A DNA stretch of 64,000 bases from Linnemannia schmuckeri (Eukaryota > Mortierellomycota > Mortierellomycetes > Mortierellales > Mortierellaceae): assembly GCA_029449235.1 (NCBI GenBank), contig JANATG010000012.1, positions 310,001-374,000 on the forward strand, read 5' to 3'. Shown piece by piece: positions 23,536 through 34,084 of the stretch. The notes beneath the pieces were generated by a model that saw nothing but the letters and a program-made list of their open reading frames with translations, was not told the DNA's origin and did not search any database. A program made the position numbers and the translations under genes. Within the stretch, counting starts at the first letter, position 1. Each line of letters starts with the position of its first letter.

Positions 23536-25044
23536 TTAATCATCGTCCATATCGTCGTCGTTCAAGGCAGCCTTTGCAAGAGCCTCTGCTTCATCTGCAA
23601 TCTCCTTGGGAACAAACTGATGAAATCCCTTTGACTCCTCGCAGACCCAACTCAACTCCAGCTCAAACTCCTTGTCCTTGGCATCATCGTGCACATTGTA
23701 GATACTATTTTTTTTGGATTAGTTCATAAAGCGGGAGGGAAAGTGTTAATAATCACACATCTTTGCTTAAGATTTGTCAAGTGGAAAAAAAGAAAAGATA
23801 AGAAATGCGAAACTCACATGCGAGCGGCGTGCTTCACTGCCTCGCGACATGTCATCTCCTCGAGGTTCAACTTCTCAATCTCGGTCTTGGCCACCTGACG
23901 TCCCTTTCCAATTGCAGTTCCGTGGTAACCCTAATCCAATAAAATGAAAAATGAAAAATGAGGTCAGTTAAGTCGTTCAGTAACGTAAGTTATTGCCATG
24001 CGCGCTTTTTTTGCTGCATCAGTATTGGCATAGCGTACCCAGTACAAGCCAGAGGGCTCGACCATATAGAGTTTAGGGCCGGTGCTGTCCATAGCGGCAA
24101 TGATCGTGCTGCTTCCGAAGGGACGCACGCTCGAGTATAAGGTATAAGCCGCAACATAATCGCCCACACGCGACGCAATGTTCTACGATGAACCAAAAGG
24201 AAACGTTTGTGATTTAGGAGAAAGGCAATGTAGAGGAGATTGGGCGTCAGATGAAGTACAGGCAATAGGTGCAAAGCGTCCTATGGCCACGTCTTTGTGA
24301 TAGTTACCTTGCCGTCAATGGGCAATCTATAGACATCTCTCCAGCTCTGTGCTTCCTCGCGGGCGCGCTTCACAATATGGCGACCATCTGCCAACAATCC
24401 AGCGGTGGCCTATATATCGCATCATTAATGTTCACAAAGATATCGGGCGTTAGTCTCATGGCCAACATTTTCCTCTTTGTAATCAGACGAATCCTTGACT
24501 TCCTGTACAGCATAAACACTTGAAAAAGACGTACAATTCCGATGTGACGGTCGACATTCTGGATACGGCGGTTGGCACCGGGAACGAGAAGCTTGGATTG
24601 GATCAACTTCTCGACAGCCAAGACCACACCATCCTTGACGCGAATTCCGATGGCAGTTCTAATTAATACGAAAATGAGATAACCGTGTCAATTGACGTGT
24701 CTCCCCTTGTCGCTGTGTCGTGTGTAATCCAGTAATGCCCCTGTATCAATTGCGCCCATCCCGAGAAAGTAACGCCTCGCGCTTTGAGATAAAACGTACC
24801 CACTGTTCTCGACAGCCTTGCCGGCATATTCGACCTGGAAGACTCGGCCGTCAGGCGAGTATGTTGATACGGAAACGTCGTACTATATTAACCAAATTGG
24901 CGAGGCCGAGAAAGAAAAAAAAGAAGTCGTCGATTAGCATACTGTCCCAATGTCTAAAGAGTCCACCTCCGTGGCATTAAGTAGTTCCATGTGACCGAGC
25001 AGGGCTTGACTGGTTGGCTTTACCCCTGTACCGATGGAACTCAT
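23536..25044 (-). CDS. PSMA3: 20S proteasome subunit alpha-7 (PSMA3/Pre10)
   Basis: A structural alpha-ring subunit of the 20S core particle. Seven exons: 25044-25024, 24882-24800, 24658-24535, 24409-24308, 24182-24039, 23930-23818 and 23704-23536, giving 251 residues (human PSMA3 255). The first exon is only 21 nt (MSSIGTG); splicing then gives YDVSVSTYSPDGRVFQVEYA, the alpha-subunit signature that gates the ring. Further family sequence follows: AVENSGTAIGIRVKDGVVLA, the residues GRHIVKRAREEAQ, and VRPFGSSTIIAAM. The C-terminus IIYNVHDDAKDKEFELELSW plus an acidic tail ending NDDDMDDD-type is specific for alpha-7 rather than the other alpha subunits. As an alpha subunit it lacks a catalytic Thr1. 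Stop codon is at 23536-23538. Confidence 0.95.
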
Positions 25045-25498
25045 GTTGGGATGGTTATTAGTTGTAGTGTTGGTGTTGTGTTGCTTGGTTGGTGTTGGTG
25101 TTGGTGATGGTGCTGGTGGTGGTGCAAGTGGAGGTCCTTAGTTGGCGAAAGAGAGAGTCGTAGCCTGGTCGTGAAAGTAAGTGAAGAAGCAAGAAAAAGC
25201 GACGAGAATAAGGACTATCAAATGTGTGCGAGAAGAGTAGTCCACCCGTGTATCGACGTGTGTGTGCGTACAAGGAGGACGTATCAGGGACCAGTGAGAG
25301 AAAAAGGTCCACGCAAAGCGCACGATACGCGTCATGTGCAACACCTGCGATCGAAATTGCCTTCATTTGCGTCATCAACGCGAAGGTTGGTGGCGTTAAA
25401 TTGTCTATCTCAGCGACAGACCTATGGTTCCTTCAAGACCTTCAAGAACTTCCCCCGACCCGACCGGGTCGAGTCGCTCCAGCAAGCATATCTTCAGG
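25045..25498. promoter_or_regulatory. PSMA3 promoter region, facing the TUTase pseudogene
   Basis: 454 bp upstream of PSMA3. The first 100 bp are GT-rich on the plus strand (ggttggtgttggtgttggtg, 25087-25106). No proteasome-associated control element (GGTGGCAAA) was found, although ggtggcgtta occurs at 25389. Confidence 0.4.
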
Positions 25499-26912
25499 AT
25501 GTCTCGACCCCATTTTATCGAGTATCTCTTCAACTTGATTCTTTTCGAGTGCTCGAGCCAAGTTGCATCGGGCAGGATACGGCGATTCACGAAGGCTCAT
25601 CTCGCAGGCTGCTTCCGACGAGTCCGCGAGATGTACGAACAGGATCGCAACGACCTTCTGGATGTACCCTTGAACATCTATATTCGACAGCGCCACCTAG
25701 ACGACCCCTAGTGCGTCGGAAGCTATATCGAGTCATTGGAGTGTGGCTCATTCAAGATCTATCCATACATCATAAAACTTTTCGTGCATCGCAATTGCAA
25801 CGAGGATTTCGTCGACTACGACTCTTGGAATGAGCACCACCAGGATGGGGGTTGCTCCTATGTCGACGACTTTGTGGTTTGGCGGGTTTCAAGAGCTCCT
25901 CGCCCCAAGAATTCCTCGATGACTACGCGTAAAAAGTCCCTGAGATGTTCCAGAACGACCATGCCTATCTTAAGCTGCGGGTCACCCAAGCCGCGACACC
26001 ACAGGAAGAGTGAGATGCAAGCTATCCGACAAGTTGTGGATATGAGAATACGGGAGCACTTCCGCGACTACAGCATTGAGGTACATCTTTTCGGTTCCTT
26101 TGCCTCGGGATTCTGCAGCATGAGCAGTGATGCCGAGATGACGGTGTACAATCCGTGTATTTTCGCCACATTGCCCACCAATTGTCGAGCTGGCCACCGT
26201 TCTTCGGCACATTGGCTACCAGCGCGTGACATCCATACCCCGTGCCTGAGTTCCCATCGGCTCCTGAAAACTGTACGGAATCCAGTGTGACGTAAACTTG
26301 AAACAACCCATGGGCGTTCACAACTCCAAACTCATTTCGACCTACTTCAACATTGACGACCGGTTCAAGACACTCTGGTTCTCCATCAAGCAAATCGGCA
26401 AGCAATACGATATCATCTCTGCAAGCGCAGGATTCTTGTCGTCCTACACCCTTACCATGATGTTGATCATCTTTCTAGAGGATGTGACTAGCCCGAGTAT
26501 CCTCCCACGACTTCAACAAAGCCCAATGGTGACCATACACACCATCGACGGACACGACTGCTCATTCGACTCCAAAACCATCTACACAAGCTATGACACC
26601 GATAACAGACACTCTTCAGGACAACTGTTGATCGACTTCTTTTACTTTTACGGATACGTCTTTAATTGTGCTACCCAAGGAGTCCACCCATCGCTCGGTA
26701 AGATCCAGGATTGCAACATCACTCCATCAGCACGCAGTCGGACGGACAGTCGACCCAAAGAGTGGCTGATCTGTATTTCGGATTTCTTTATTACGGACAG
26801 GAACGTGGCGGGCAACTGTAGTAAGGAGAATGTGGCCAAGATTCAGGCGTGTTTCCAGTCGGCATATCTAGCCCTGGAGGAGAACGATATCAACAAGACG
26901 TTTAACGTGTGA
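25499..26912 (+). pseudogene. Broken copy of the downstream TUTase-like nucleotidyltransferase
   Basis: Tandem, degraded relative of the gene at 27152. It begins MSRPHFIEYLFNLILFECSS, matching TSETFIYSLLDAILFEVAG of the intact copy. Lesions: a TAG at 25709-25711; a frame change between about 25870 and 26010 (YLKLRVTQAATPQE is in one frame, RQVVDMRIREHFRDYSIEV in another); another between about 26165 and 26230; and two further TGA codons before CDVNLKQPMGV. From 26298 the last frame is open for 204 residues (LTMMLIIFLEDVTSPSILPR, then ISDFFITDRNVAGNCSKEN) and ends at a normal stop. The catalytic loop reads LFGSFASG...SDAE where the intact copy has SDAD, so one catalytic carboxylate is changed. 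Most of the charged linker of the intact copy is missing. Protein divergence from the intact copy is large, so the duplication is not recent. Confidence 0.85.
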
Positions 26913-27151
26913 CCAAATTCAGGAACAAAATAGAACGTTGTTTGATGTATCAAAATCAGGGCTAATTAATCAGTAAACTTCTAACACTTTTCTCCTGCTT
27001 TTTATGGTTATTTCGTGCCTTCCTTTTCCTTGCCTTTACTTTTGCCCTCACACTGTCGCTCCTCGCCGCCTATTCACCACTACAACTGCATTCAGCCCAA
27101 AAGAAATCTATACCCGACCCTTTCTCTTTGCCCCCATTCATTGGAACACCC

Positions 27152-28879
27152 ATGACAACCAGCGAAACCTTCATTTACAGTTTGCTTGACGCGATCTTAT
27201 TTGAGGTCGCAGGCAAAAGCGGCACCCAAGACTACAACTACCTTCTTCACGATCTCGCGACAACATTCGCTCATGTCCGCCAAATGTTTCTCAACAAACC
27301 TCACTCCCAGTTTTCCGACATGGCAGCCTACATTCAAAAACATGGGCTGCACAGCACTACAGGCCTCAAGCGCAGCTTGCCCGCCCTTTGCTACGACTCC
27401 TCCTTTCCTTACAAGACTCCAGTCAAGTCCCGGCCCGGCGACTATCTTGGAACCAACGACTACATCTATCTACCGCCCTTGGGCAGTCGTCACATCAACG
27501 AGTTTTTGGAAAAGTATGCCGAGGACGTCCCAAGCGAGTACCAGGATGAGATCGCGGCGGTGATCTATTACTTGAGGGTAAATTGCTGGACGAACCGACG
27601 AGGCTCGGGGGGATACGCATCTTATCTGGCGGATGGGTCCCTGGGCGTGACCAAGTATTCGAAGGAGCACAATGCCAAGAAGCGACAAAAGACGGCACGG
27701 GCCCGAGCACGTGAGTTGGAACAACAAAAGGCCCTGATTCGACAACTTCAGCAGCAGGAGAAGGAGAAGGAGAAGAAAGCGAAACAAGAGGCGGAGACAC
27801 AGGAACGGGAGCTAGGGCATCTGCAGGTGGTGATGGGAGGAATGAGTCTTCTGGATGTACAATTCGCCGGGATGCAGCGAATTCAGGAACGCACTGACGA
27901 AATCCGGTACAGGAGTATCGATCGGTATCTGGCTCAACTCAGGCTGCAAGCGGCGACTGCAGGTGCTCGGCGCAATGTGGAAACGCTCCGTCAAGCCCTC
28001 GAGACACTTCTGCGCCGTCACCATCGTCAACCGCATGCCGAGGTCTGTCTGTTCGGGTCGTTCGAGTCAGGACTGAGCACGCTCACCAGCGACGCCGATT
28101 TTACGGTGCTCAACTTTAGGGACTTGGGTAGAGAACCCATCCACGAGCTGGCCAGCAACCTCCAAGCATCAGGTTGGGGTCCCATCAAGACGATCGCCAA
28201 CGCCCGAGTCCCCATCGTCTCGTTTACCGGCCATGGGATCCGATGTGATATGAGCATCAACCAACCCATGGGCGTCTTCAACTCTCAGCTCATCAATGCC
28301 TACCAAAGAATCGACAGTCGGTTTTTGGACATCTGGTTCGGCCTTCGCACTTTAGCGGATAAGAATGGGATTTTGGGCGGCAGCACGGGATACCTGTCGT
28401 CCTACGCGCTCACCATGATGCTCATCGTATTCCTTCAAGATATCACTTCCCCTCCTGTTCTCCCGCGGCTCCAGCAACAAAGCGCGGACAAGATGGTCAC
28501 CCGCACGATCGACGGCTACCACTGCGCCTTCGACAAAGAACCAAGGAACTATACCGCATTGGCTGCCAAGAACACCGAATCGGCAGGACAGCTGCTGACA
28601 GAGTTCTGCATGTACTTTGGGCACACATTCAACTACACAATTTGGGAAGTCAATCCGCGCCTAGGTGTGATCAGGAACAGGAGTGTCTCACCCCCACCAC
28701 GCAGTCGAAGGGACAGTCGACCCAAGGATTGGCAGATGTGTGTCTTGGACCCGTTTATCACTGGCAGGAATGTTACAGGCAACTGTCGCGCTACTCATGT
28801 GGCTGAGATTCAGAAGTGTTTTCGATGTGCGTATGATGCTATTGTGAAAGATGATATCAGCAAAGCGTTTAAAGTATAA
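27152..28879 (+). CDS. TUTase / non-canonical poly(A) polymerase-like nucleotidyltransferase
   Basis: Single-exon, 575 residues. The family adds U or A nucleotides to RNA 3' ends (Cid1, TUT4/7, Gld-2). The active site is intact: LFGSFESG at ~300-307, the two metal-binding Asp in SDADFTVLN (Asp314, Asp316), and the third Asp in IRCDMSINQP (Asp366). QPMGVFNSQLINAYQRID and GYLSSYALTMMLIVFLQDI form the central helical part seen in Cid1-type enzymes. The PAP-associated region carries RPKDWQMCVLDPFITGRNVT and ends IQKCFRCAYDAI. Residues 1-200 are an N-terminal region I do not recognise; about 205-245 is a Gln/Glu/Lys coiled coil. The ATG at 27152 is the first in frame. AATAAA lies at 28897-28902. 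Activity as U- or A-adding enzyme cannot be decided from sequence. Confidence 0.85.
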   Translation: MTTSETFIYSLLDAILFEVAGKSGTQDYNYLLHDLATTFAHVRQMFLNKPHSQFSDMAAYIQKHGLHSTTGLKRSLPALCYDSSFPYKTPVKSRPGDYLGTNDYIYLPPLGSRHINEFLEKYAEDVPSEYQDEIAAVIYYLRVNCWTNRRGSGGYASYLADGSLGVTKYSKEHNAKKRQKTARARARELEQQKALIRQLQQQEKEKEKKAKQEAETQERELGHLQVVMGGMSLLDVQFAGMQRIQERTDEIRYRSIDRYLAQLRLQAATAGARRNVETLRQALETLLRRHHRQPHAEVCLFGSFESGLSTLTSDADFTVLNFRDLGREPIHELASNLQASGWGPIKTIANARVPIVSFTGHGIRCDMSINQPMGVFNSQLINAYQRIDSRFLDIWFGLRTLADKNGILGGSTGYLSSYALTMMLIVFLQDITSPPVLPRLQQQSADKMVTRTIDGYHCAFDKEPRNYTALAAKNTESAGQLLTEFCMYFGHTFNYTIWEVNPRLGVIRNRSVSPPPRSRRDSRPKDWQMCVLDPFITGRNVTGNCRATHVAEIQKCFRCAYDAIVKDDISKAFKV

Positions 28880-29282
28880 ACCATATTGAGCAACAAAATA
28901 AAAGAATCGCGGAAGAAAAAAAGTAAAGTACTTTCAATTAAACGTGTGTGCAGCGTTGACGGTTGTTGTTAAAAGAGAATAGTGTTGATTCTCACTCATG
29001 GTTTTTGTTTGTCTCTCTGATGAGAGAAAAGGAATTAAAAGAAGAAGGTTGCTACCTTTTTCATTTTTTCTTTTCTCCCTCGTGGTTCAATCGACTTTTT
29101 TTCTCCCCTCTCCTCTATCATTTTCGCAGTCCCACTCATGCTCCTCTGTCCAACTTCCTACTGGCACTTAAAAAATGAAGTTAACACACCTCCCCGTCAC
29201 ATTCCTCTCTTCATTCCATTCAAACTCCCTCCCTCTCTCATCAACGCCTCTAACCCTCCAACCCTCCAAACTAGACACAAGA
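28880..29282. promoter_or_regulatory. Intergenic, TUTase 3' end and IMPase promoter
   Basis: 403 bp between two plus-strand genes. The right half is pyrimidine-rich (for example ctccctccctctctcatcaa, 29226-29245) and probably the IMPase leader. Nothing else recognised. Confidence 0.4.
28897..28902 (+). terminator. Putative polyadenylation signal AATAAA for the TUTase-like gene
   Basis: AATAAA 18 bp after the stop codon, in AT-rich DNA. Confidence 0.5.
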
Positions 29283-30096
29283 ATGGCATACAATTACTTG
29301 ACACAGGAGCTTGAGTCATACCTCGAATTCGGCATCCATCTCGCCCAGTTGGCAGGACCCGTCATCCTCGAGGGCTTTAATACACGCTTCTCGCCCGAAC
29401 GCAGCGCGCTCCTCGTCAAGAAGGGCAACACCGCCGACCTTGTCACTGAGTGGGACCAGAAGGTCGAGAAGATGGTCCGCGCCGAGATTGCCGACAAGAT
29501 GAAAGATCACTCGTAAGCTGCTCTTTTATTTTTTCTCACGTTCTCGCTATTTCGAAGGACCGCAAAATGAACGCCGATCTACGATGTATAATAGACGTGT
29601 CAAAAGAACTAACAGGGCTTTCCTGCTGCTTTTTTCTTGGTGTGCCACGGAGGATAGTTTCATTGGAGAGGAGACTGTCGCTGGAGGAGAGGAGTGTGGA
29701 CTGACAGATGCGCCTACCTGGATCGTCGACCCCATTGATGGCACTACCAACTTTGTCCATGGGTACGTTGCTTTATCGTCCATCACTCAACAAAATATTG
29801 CATAGACGAAGGAACGAAGAACAGAGAGTGAATGATCCGGTCCACGTTGTATCGGCATTGGCTGCGACGGAGTACAGCAGCGTTCAAACCAAAACTAATT
29901 CGCCCTACTTGTTGATGTTATCGTGATTACAGGTTCCCCTTTGTTGCTATTTCGATCGGTCTCACGATTAACCAGGAGCCAGTCGTGGGAGTTATTTACA
30001 ACCCCATTTTGAACCAGGTTAATTTCTGTTTTATCTTTATCGCGATTAAACCTATTGACTCTGTTTGTATTCTTAACACATCTTATCAACCTGGCA

Positions 30097-30135
<39 letters not shown>

Positions 30136-30841
30136 TACTAAACGAATTGGACTAACTCGCTTTACATAGCTGTTCACGGCGGTTAAGGGACAGGGAGCAT
30201 ACTTGTCCAAGATTGACGAGAATCCCAGACAACAGGGCAGACGCCTGCCACTGTCTTACCCTCACCCTGCTCCCCCACTGCCCTCGCTGTCGATGGCTCT
30301 GGTTGCTGGCGAATACGGATCGGACCGCAAGACAGAAGTGATTGATCCTAAGGTCAAGTCGATGCGCAACCTCTCCGCCAGAGACACTTCCTCCTTGGCC
30401 CCCGGTCGCGCTGTCGGTCATGCCCACGGTATCCGTTGTCTTGGAAGTGCTGCCATGAACATGATGGCTGTTGCTCAGGGCCAGATCGACGTCTACTGGG
30501 AAGTCGGCTGCTGGGAATGGTAAACCATTTACTTTCGTCGTGCTCTCGCGTTATTAATTGTTCAAGTCAATCGATCACCCCTAATCTATTTTTATTTCTT
30601 ATATAATAGGGACGTGTGCGCGGGAATCGTTATTGTGCGTGAGGCGGGCGGAGTGGTGGTGGACGGATGTGGTCGTCAGGTCACGGATGGTCAGCTCTTG
30701 ACTGGGCGTCGCTTCTTAACAATCCGTGGGTGCTGCGGTGAGGATGGCAGCACCACCCCCGAGGCCGCGGCTGCTGCACAGAAGAAGATCATTGATGAGG
30801 TCTGGTCCATTGTTGAGGATATGGAGGCCCCTCGCAAATAG
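29283..30841 (+). CDS. INM1: Inositol monophosphatase family enzyme
   Basis: Hydrolyses inositol monophosphates to myo-inositol with Mg2+; cytosolic, inhibited by Li+ in the family. Five exons: 29283-29512, 29658-29762, 29933-30017, 30170-30519 and 30610-30841, giving 333 residues. Metal-site motifs are complete: FIGEE (Glu82), WIVDPIDGTTNFVHG (Asp101, Asp104) and WEVGCWEWDVCAG (Asp258), the last matching the fungal version of the WD-x-AAG signature. The enzyme is longer than the usual ~270-290 because of a Pro-rich insertion (PLSYPHPAPPLPS) and the Arg/Ser segment after DPKVKSMRNLSARDTSSLAP in exon 4, and a C-terminal Ala-rich helix. Intron 3 contains a T14A25 inverted run. The start ATG follows tagacacaagAATGG-type leader sequence. 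Confidence 0.93.
30097..30135. repeat. T14A25 self-complementary run in IMPase intron 3
   Basis: Fourteen T directly followed by twenty-five A inside the 152 bp intron 30018-30169. The T and A blocks can pair without a spacer. Confidence 0.9.
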
Positions 30842-31990
30842 GAGCTTAGTTGATTGAATTTTGTTCCTTGCACATAAAAAAGTTACCTTAATTCAATCGA
30901 TAGCATGCAGCATGTGTATGTCTGGCTAAAAAAATTAGAATTCCGTGAGATTCCTTTTTTTTTGTGAGGCATTAATTGACACAAAAACACGCGTGGACGC
31001 GTAAGGAGCATGGTTCTCCCATTCCTCTTTCTCATTAACGTTGTGCATCGTTCCACCTGAATGCTCAAACCGCCAAAGTCGCATCCACAATGTCGCTACA
31101 CAAAGCGACGTAAGTTCTCTAAGGAGTAAAGCCCTCACTATGGCGATCGTATAACCAGCCTCTGTAGCAAGTTTCTCACACTCCAGAAACCGCGGTTTTC
31201 AAGGCTATTTTTCTAGACCTTGAACGAGACGCCGATCGTGCTCGTTATCCTCCGCGCCTATGAGGGAGCACCAATAAAGGACAACACACCTTAAACATGC
31301 GATTTAGCTTTCAAACGCCAACCATTCAACAAACGCGTAGAGAAACTGATCGATGCGAACGAGTTGAGTACCCTCACCGCCAACTAATTTGTACTTTCAA
31401 CCAAACGCGGATACGCAACTCCATGATGCGTAATCGTCCTCGCCATTGAACGTTCTATCGAATTTTTTCAAGTAAGCAATTGCTGAGCGCCGGCTACATC
31501 GCTAAAAAGCCATATTCCACATCCGTATATGTAAAATCTGAAAAGTCCTATCCTTCGGAGGTTCTCTTTCAAAATACCCACTAAAACAAATCCTCACAAC
31601 CGAGACCCTCTGTGTATCGTCATGTCCGTTTTATTGTCAAGAGGTCGTCCCGAAACGACCATGTGCCCCCGAAAAGGATCTGCACCGTAAAAATCAGTTC
31701 AACAAATCGACTCATGGGACCATGTTGATATCAATAGCTTCGACCATCTAACGGTTCCTCCATCATCCACGGGTAGCGGAGGAAGTTGAGCAAGAAAAGT
31801 CACCAATCGCAGCTATTTTAAAAGAGGGAAAGGATCGAGCTGCTGGACAGAAAAAGAATCCGGGCAAATGGGTTGGTAAGCAATTAGGTTTCGAACTGCC
31901 ATTGTTTTTATTCCTTTTATTGGAACGAAAGAACCATGGGTAATAACCGACGAAAAAAATATATTATTTGGTGTCTTTTTCTTCCCCCTT
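30842..31990. other. Unassigned stretch after the IMPase gene
   Basis: About 1.15 kb. Only short open frames in all six frames, none with a motif I recognise. Composition changes little, and no inverted terminal repeats or poly-A tail mark a transposon. It may hold decayed coding DNA, but I cannot assign it. Confidence 0.4.
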
Positions 31991-32156
31991 TCAGAATATC
32001 TTCGAGTCCAAGTTTAAAAAAACTGGTATGGCCTTGCGTGCTATAATCGGACGACTCGATTCGGACTATCCCCAAAATCTGAAAGCACAAGCGAGTCAAC
32101 GGAAACTAGGCGGGTAAGTCTGCATCCCCAAGATGTTGATTTTACTGAGGAGCAAG

Positions 32157-32951
32157 GGAGCATTGCGATGTCCACCATTCGAATCCGAGGTCTCACTACT
32201 TGCAAGAGCAACTGGGTCGTTCGCGTCAAGACGATCAATACCGCCACATGGCGATGTTGGAACCATTCTGCATCCTCCCTAACACGATGCTCCGTGGAAT
32301 GGGATATCACATGCATACATGTCGCCTGTCACCCATCACATCGTTCGGCAGAAAATACCTCCCCCCTTCCCCGCCTTTGAATGCGTTGGAATACTACGGG
32401 GTCCTGTGCGGAGTGGAGATTGGCAAATATCAGATTACTCAGGTAAATGGGAAGCCCCTCATGACCCGTCTGCCCCACACCCAAACTGTGACCACTCGTC
32501 GAGAGGTCATCAGAGTCTTTTTAAATCCATCAAAGATTGTTGAGTTTTATAAGGCGCACGGAATGCAGCTCGCCACCAGGTAATTATTAATCGGTTGTAA
32601 CTTTTGCAAAAATTTCTTTTACTACGTTCCACTTGCTTTTGAAGAAGGATTATTTCGTAAATGTACCTGTACGTTTTTTCTTCAGTCAAGTACTCTAGAG
32701 TGGTGCGCATTAAATCCCTTACTATTCACATCACGGGCAGAAGGATCGGTGAACCCGAGAGGTATCCTGTGGCAGGGAAACTTGAGACGAGGCGAAAGGC
32801 GAGAGTTCAGCGTCCAGGACAGATCCGGTGGGGAAGGGAAGGAGAGATGGTATACCCGCTGAAGATGGATGTGGATTTGGAAGCTCAGGCTGCAGGGACC
32901 ACAGTCAAGGAGTATGAGAGGGTCTCGTTCGGGAACAGGATGAAGATATGA
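32157..32951 (+). CDS. Possible lineage-specific protein, two or more exons (uncertain)
   Basis: I do not recognise this protein. Two open segments join well at a GT-AG intron: 32157-32579 (containing CILPNTMLRGMGYHMHTCRL and GVEIGKYQITQVNGKPLMTR) and 32699-32951 (VVRIKSLTIHITGRRIGEPE ending VSFGNRMKI). The join at 32579|32699 gives LATR|VVRIKS in frame. An earlier segment ending near 32113 (RAIIGRLDSDYPQNLKAQAS) could precede it, but only through a 43 bp intron, so the 5' end is unsolved. A short open run after the stop (32955-33116) encodes a charged helical stretch and may belong to a longer, broken gene. Codon choice looks coding-like, with few rare runs. It may be a real unknown gene or a decaying copy of a repeated family. 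Confidence 0.3.
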
Positions 32952-33232
32952 TTGATGAAAAAGGTGTTGGAAGAGGCCAAGAATATTATCGACAAGGAGA
33001 AAGAGTTCCTCAGGAAAATCAAGGAGCCTCCGGAAAACGATGAAGATTGTGACCAAGCCAAGGATCGAGATGTCATTGACGACCTTGACATGTTGAACCT
33101 TCACCCTCTCCAATAGGCCATTTACACTGTCAGAGTCTGCGGCACCAGCTTCAAGCGTTAAAACAAAAAAGTTTCTCTGAAAGTCCAAGTCATGCAAGCT
33201 CGGCAAGTAGTGTATTACTGGGATCGTTGACG

Positions 33233-33273
33233 AACAGCAGTGCTCGCCAACAGCAGTGCTCGCCAACAGCAGT
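33233..33273. repeat. 16-bp tandem repeat (aacagcagtgctcgcc)
   Basis: Two full copies and nine bases of a third, perfectly matching, within unassigned DNA. Confidence 0.8.
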
Positions 33274-34049
33274 TCCAGTACAGCCTTCCTGGACCTCTCG
33301 TACAGCAGAGGATTACCCCAATAACATTAGCATTTCCGGTCTTCCAAGGGATATGATGCACCAGATTGTAATAGCCAGAACGGACTATGGTGCCAAGAAA
33401 CTATCAATAACGGTGCCGTTGCCGCTCGACGAGGTTGAGTAGTATATCAGTTGATACAAGATGTCAACTCAACGTAAATTAATCAATCAGGCGTTGTTGC
33501 GACTTACGGTGGATCATGTTCACTCAACTAATAAAAGTATGTAATTACTTAAAAATAGGACCCAACAAACGAGGGTGACAATCAAACAAACCCACTCCCG
33601 GCGAACGTGTCCAGAAAAAGGATATGGTGGCAAAGCTGAGACTGCCATTTGTGGTGGCTGCCTCTATGTCGTATGAACCCTCCGGAGCCAGGACGGTGGC
33701 ACGTTCCCCAGAATGAGTTCTGCGCCGAGAGCGAAACAGCCATATTCGTAAAGTCCTCCGGAAAGTGTCGCAAATATATCTCCACATGGCTACAAGTATG
33801 GCACAGATTGACATAATTCATGCCCTGAGCAGAAAAAATTGGGCTTCATTTGGACTTTCGAGCACTTCATAAAGCGGATCAAGGTCAAGAGGATGGCTGC
33901 GTTGTGGACACAGAGACTTGTTCGAGTTGACCTGGTGCGGTAGCGCGACTTCACGGTGAATCGAGGCAAGTTATTGATCAATGCTCTCTGATGCCTCTGG
34001 AAGAAGCACGATATATAACTAAAACCTGCTAACTCGTATTTCTTTGCTA

Positions 34050-34084
<35 letters not shown>

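Noticed and set aside
25171..25498. Coding start of the TUTase pseudogene further upstream
   Set aside because: Similarity to the intact copy begins at MSRPHFIEY (25499); upstream sequence looks like the PSMA3 promoter.
26022..26405. 127-residue minus-strand frame opposite the TUTase pseudogene
   Set aside because: Shadow of the degraded plus-strand copy; no homology of its own.
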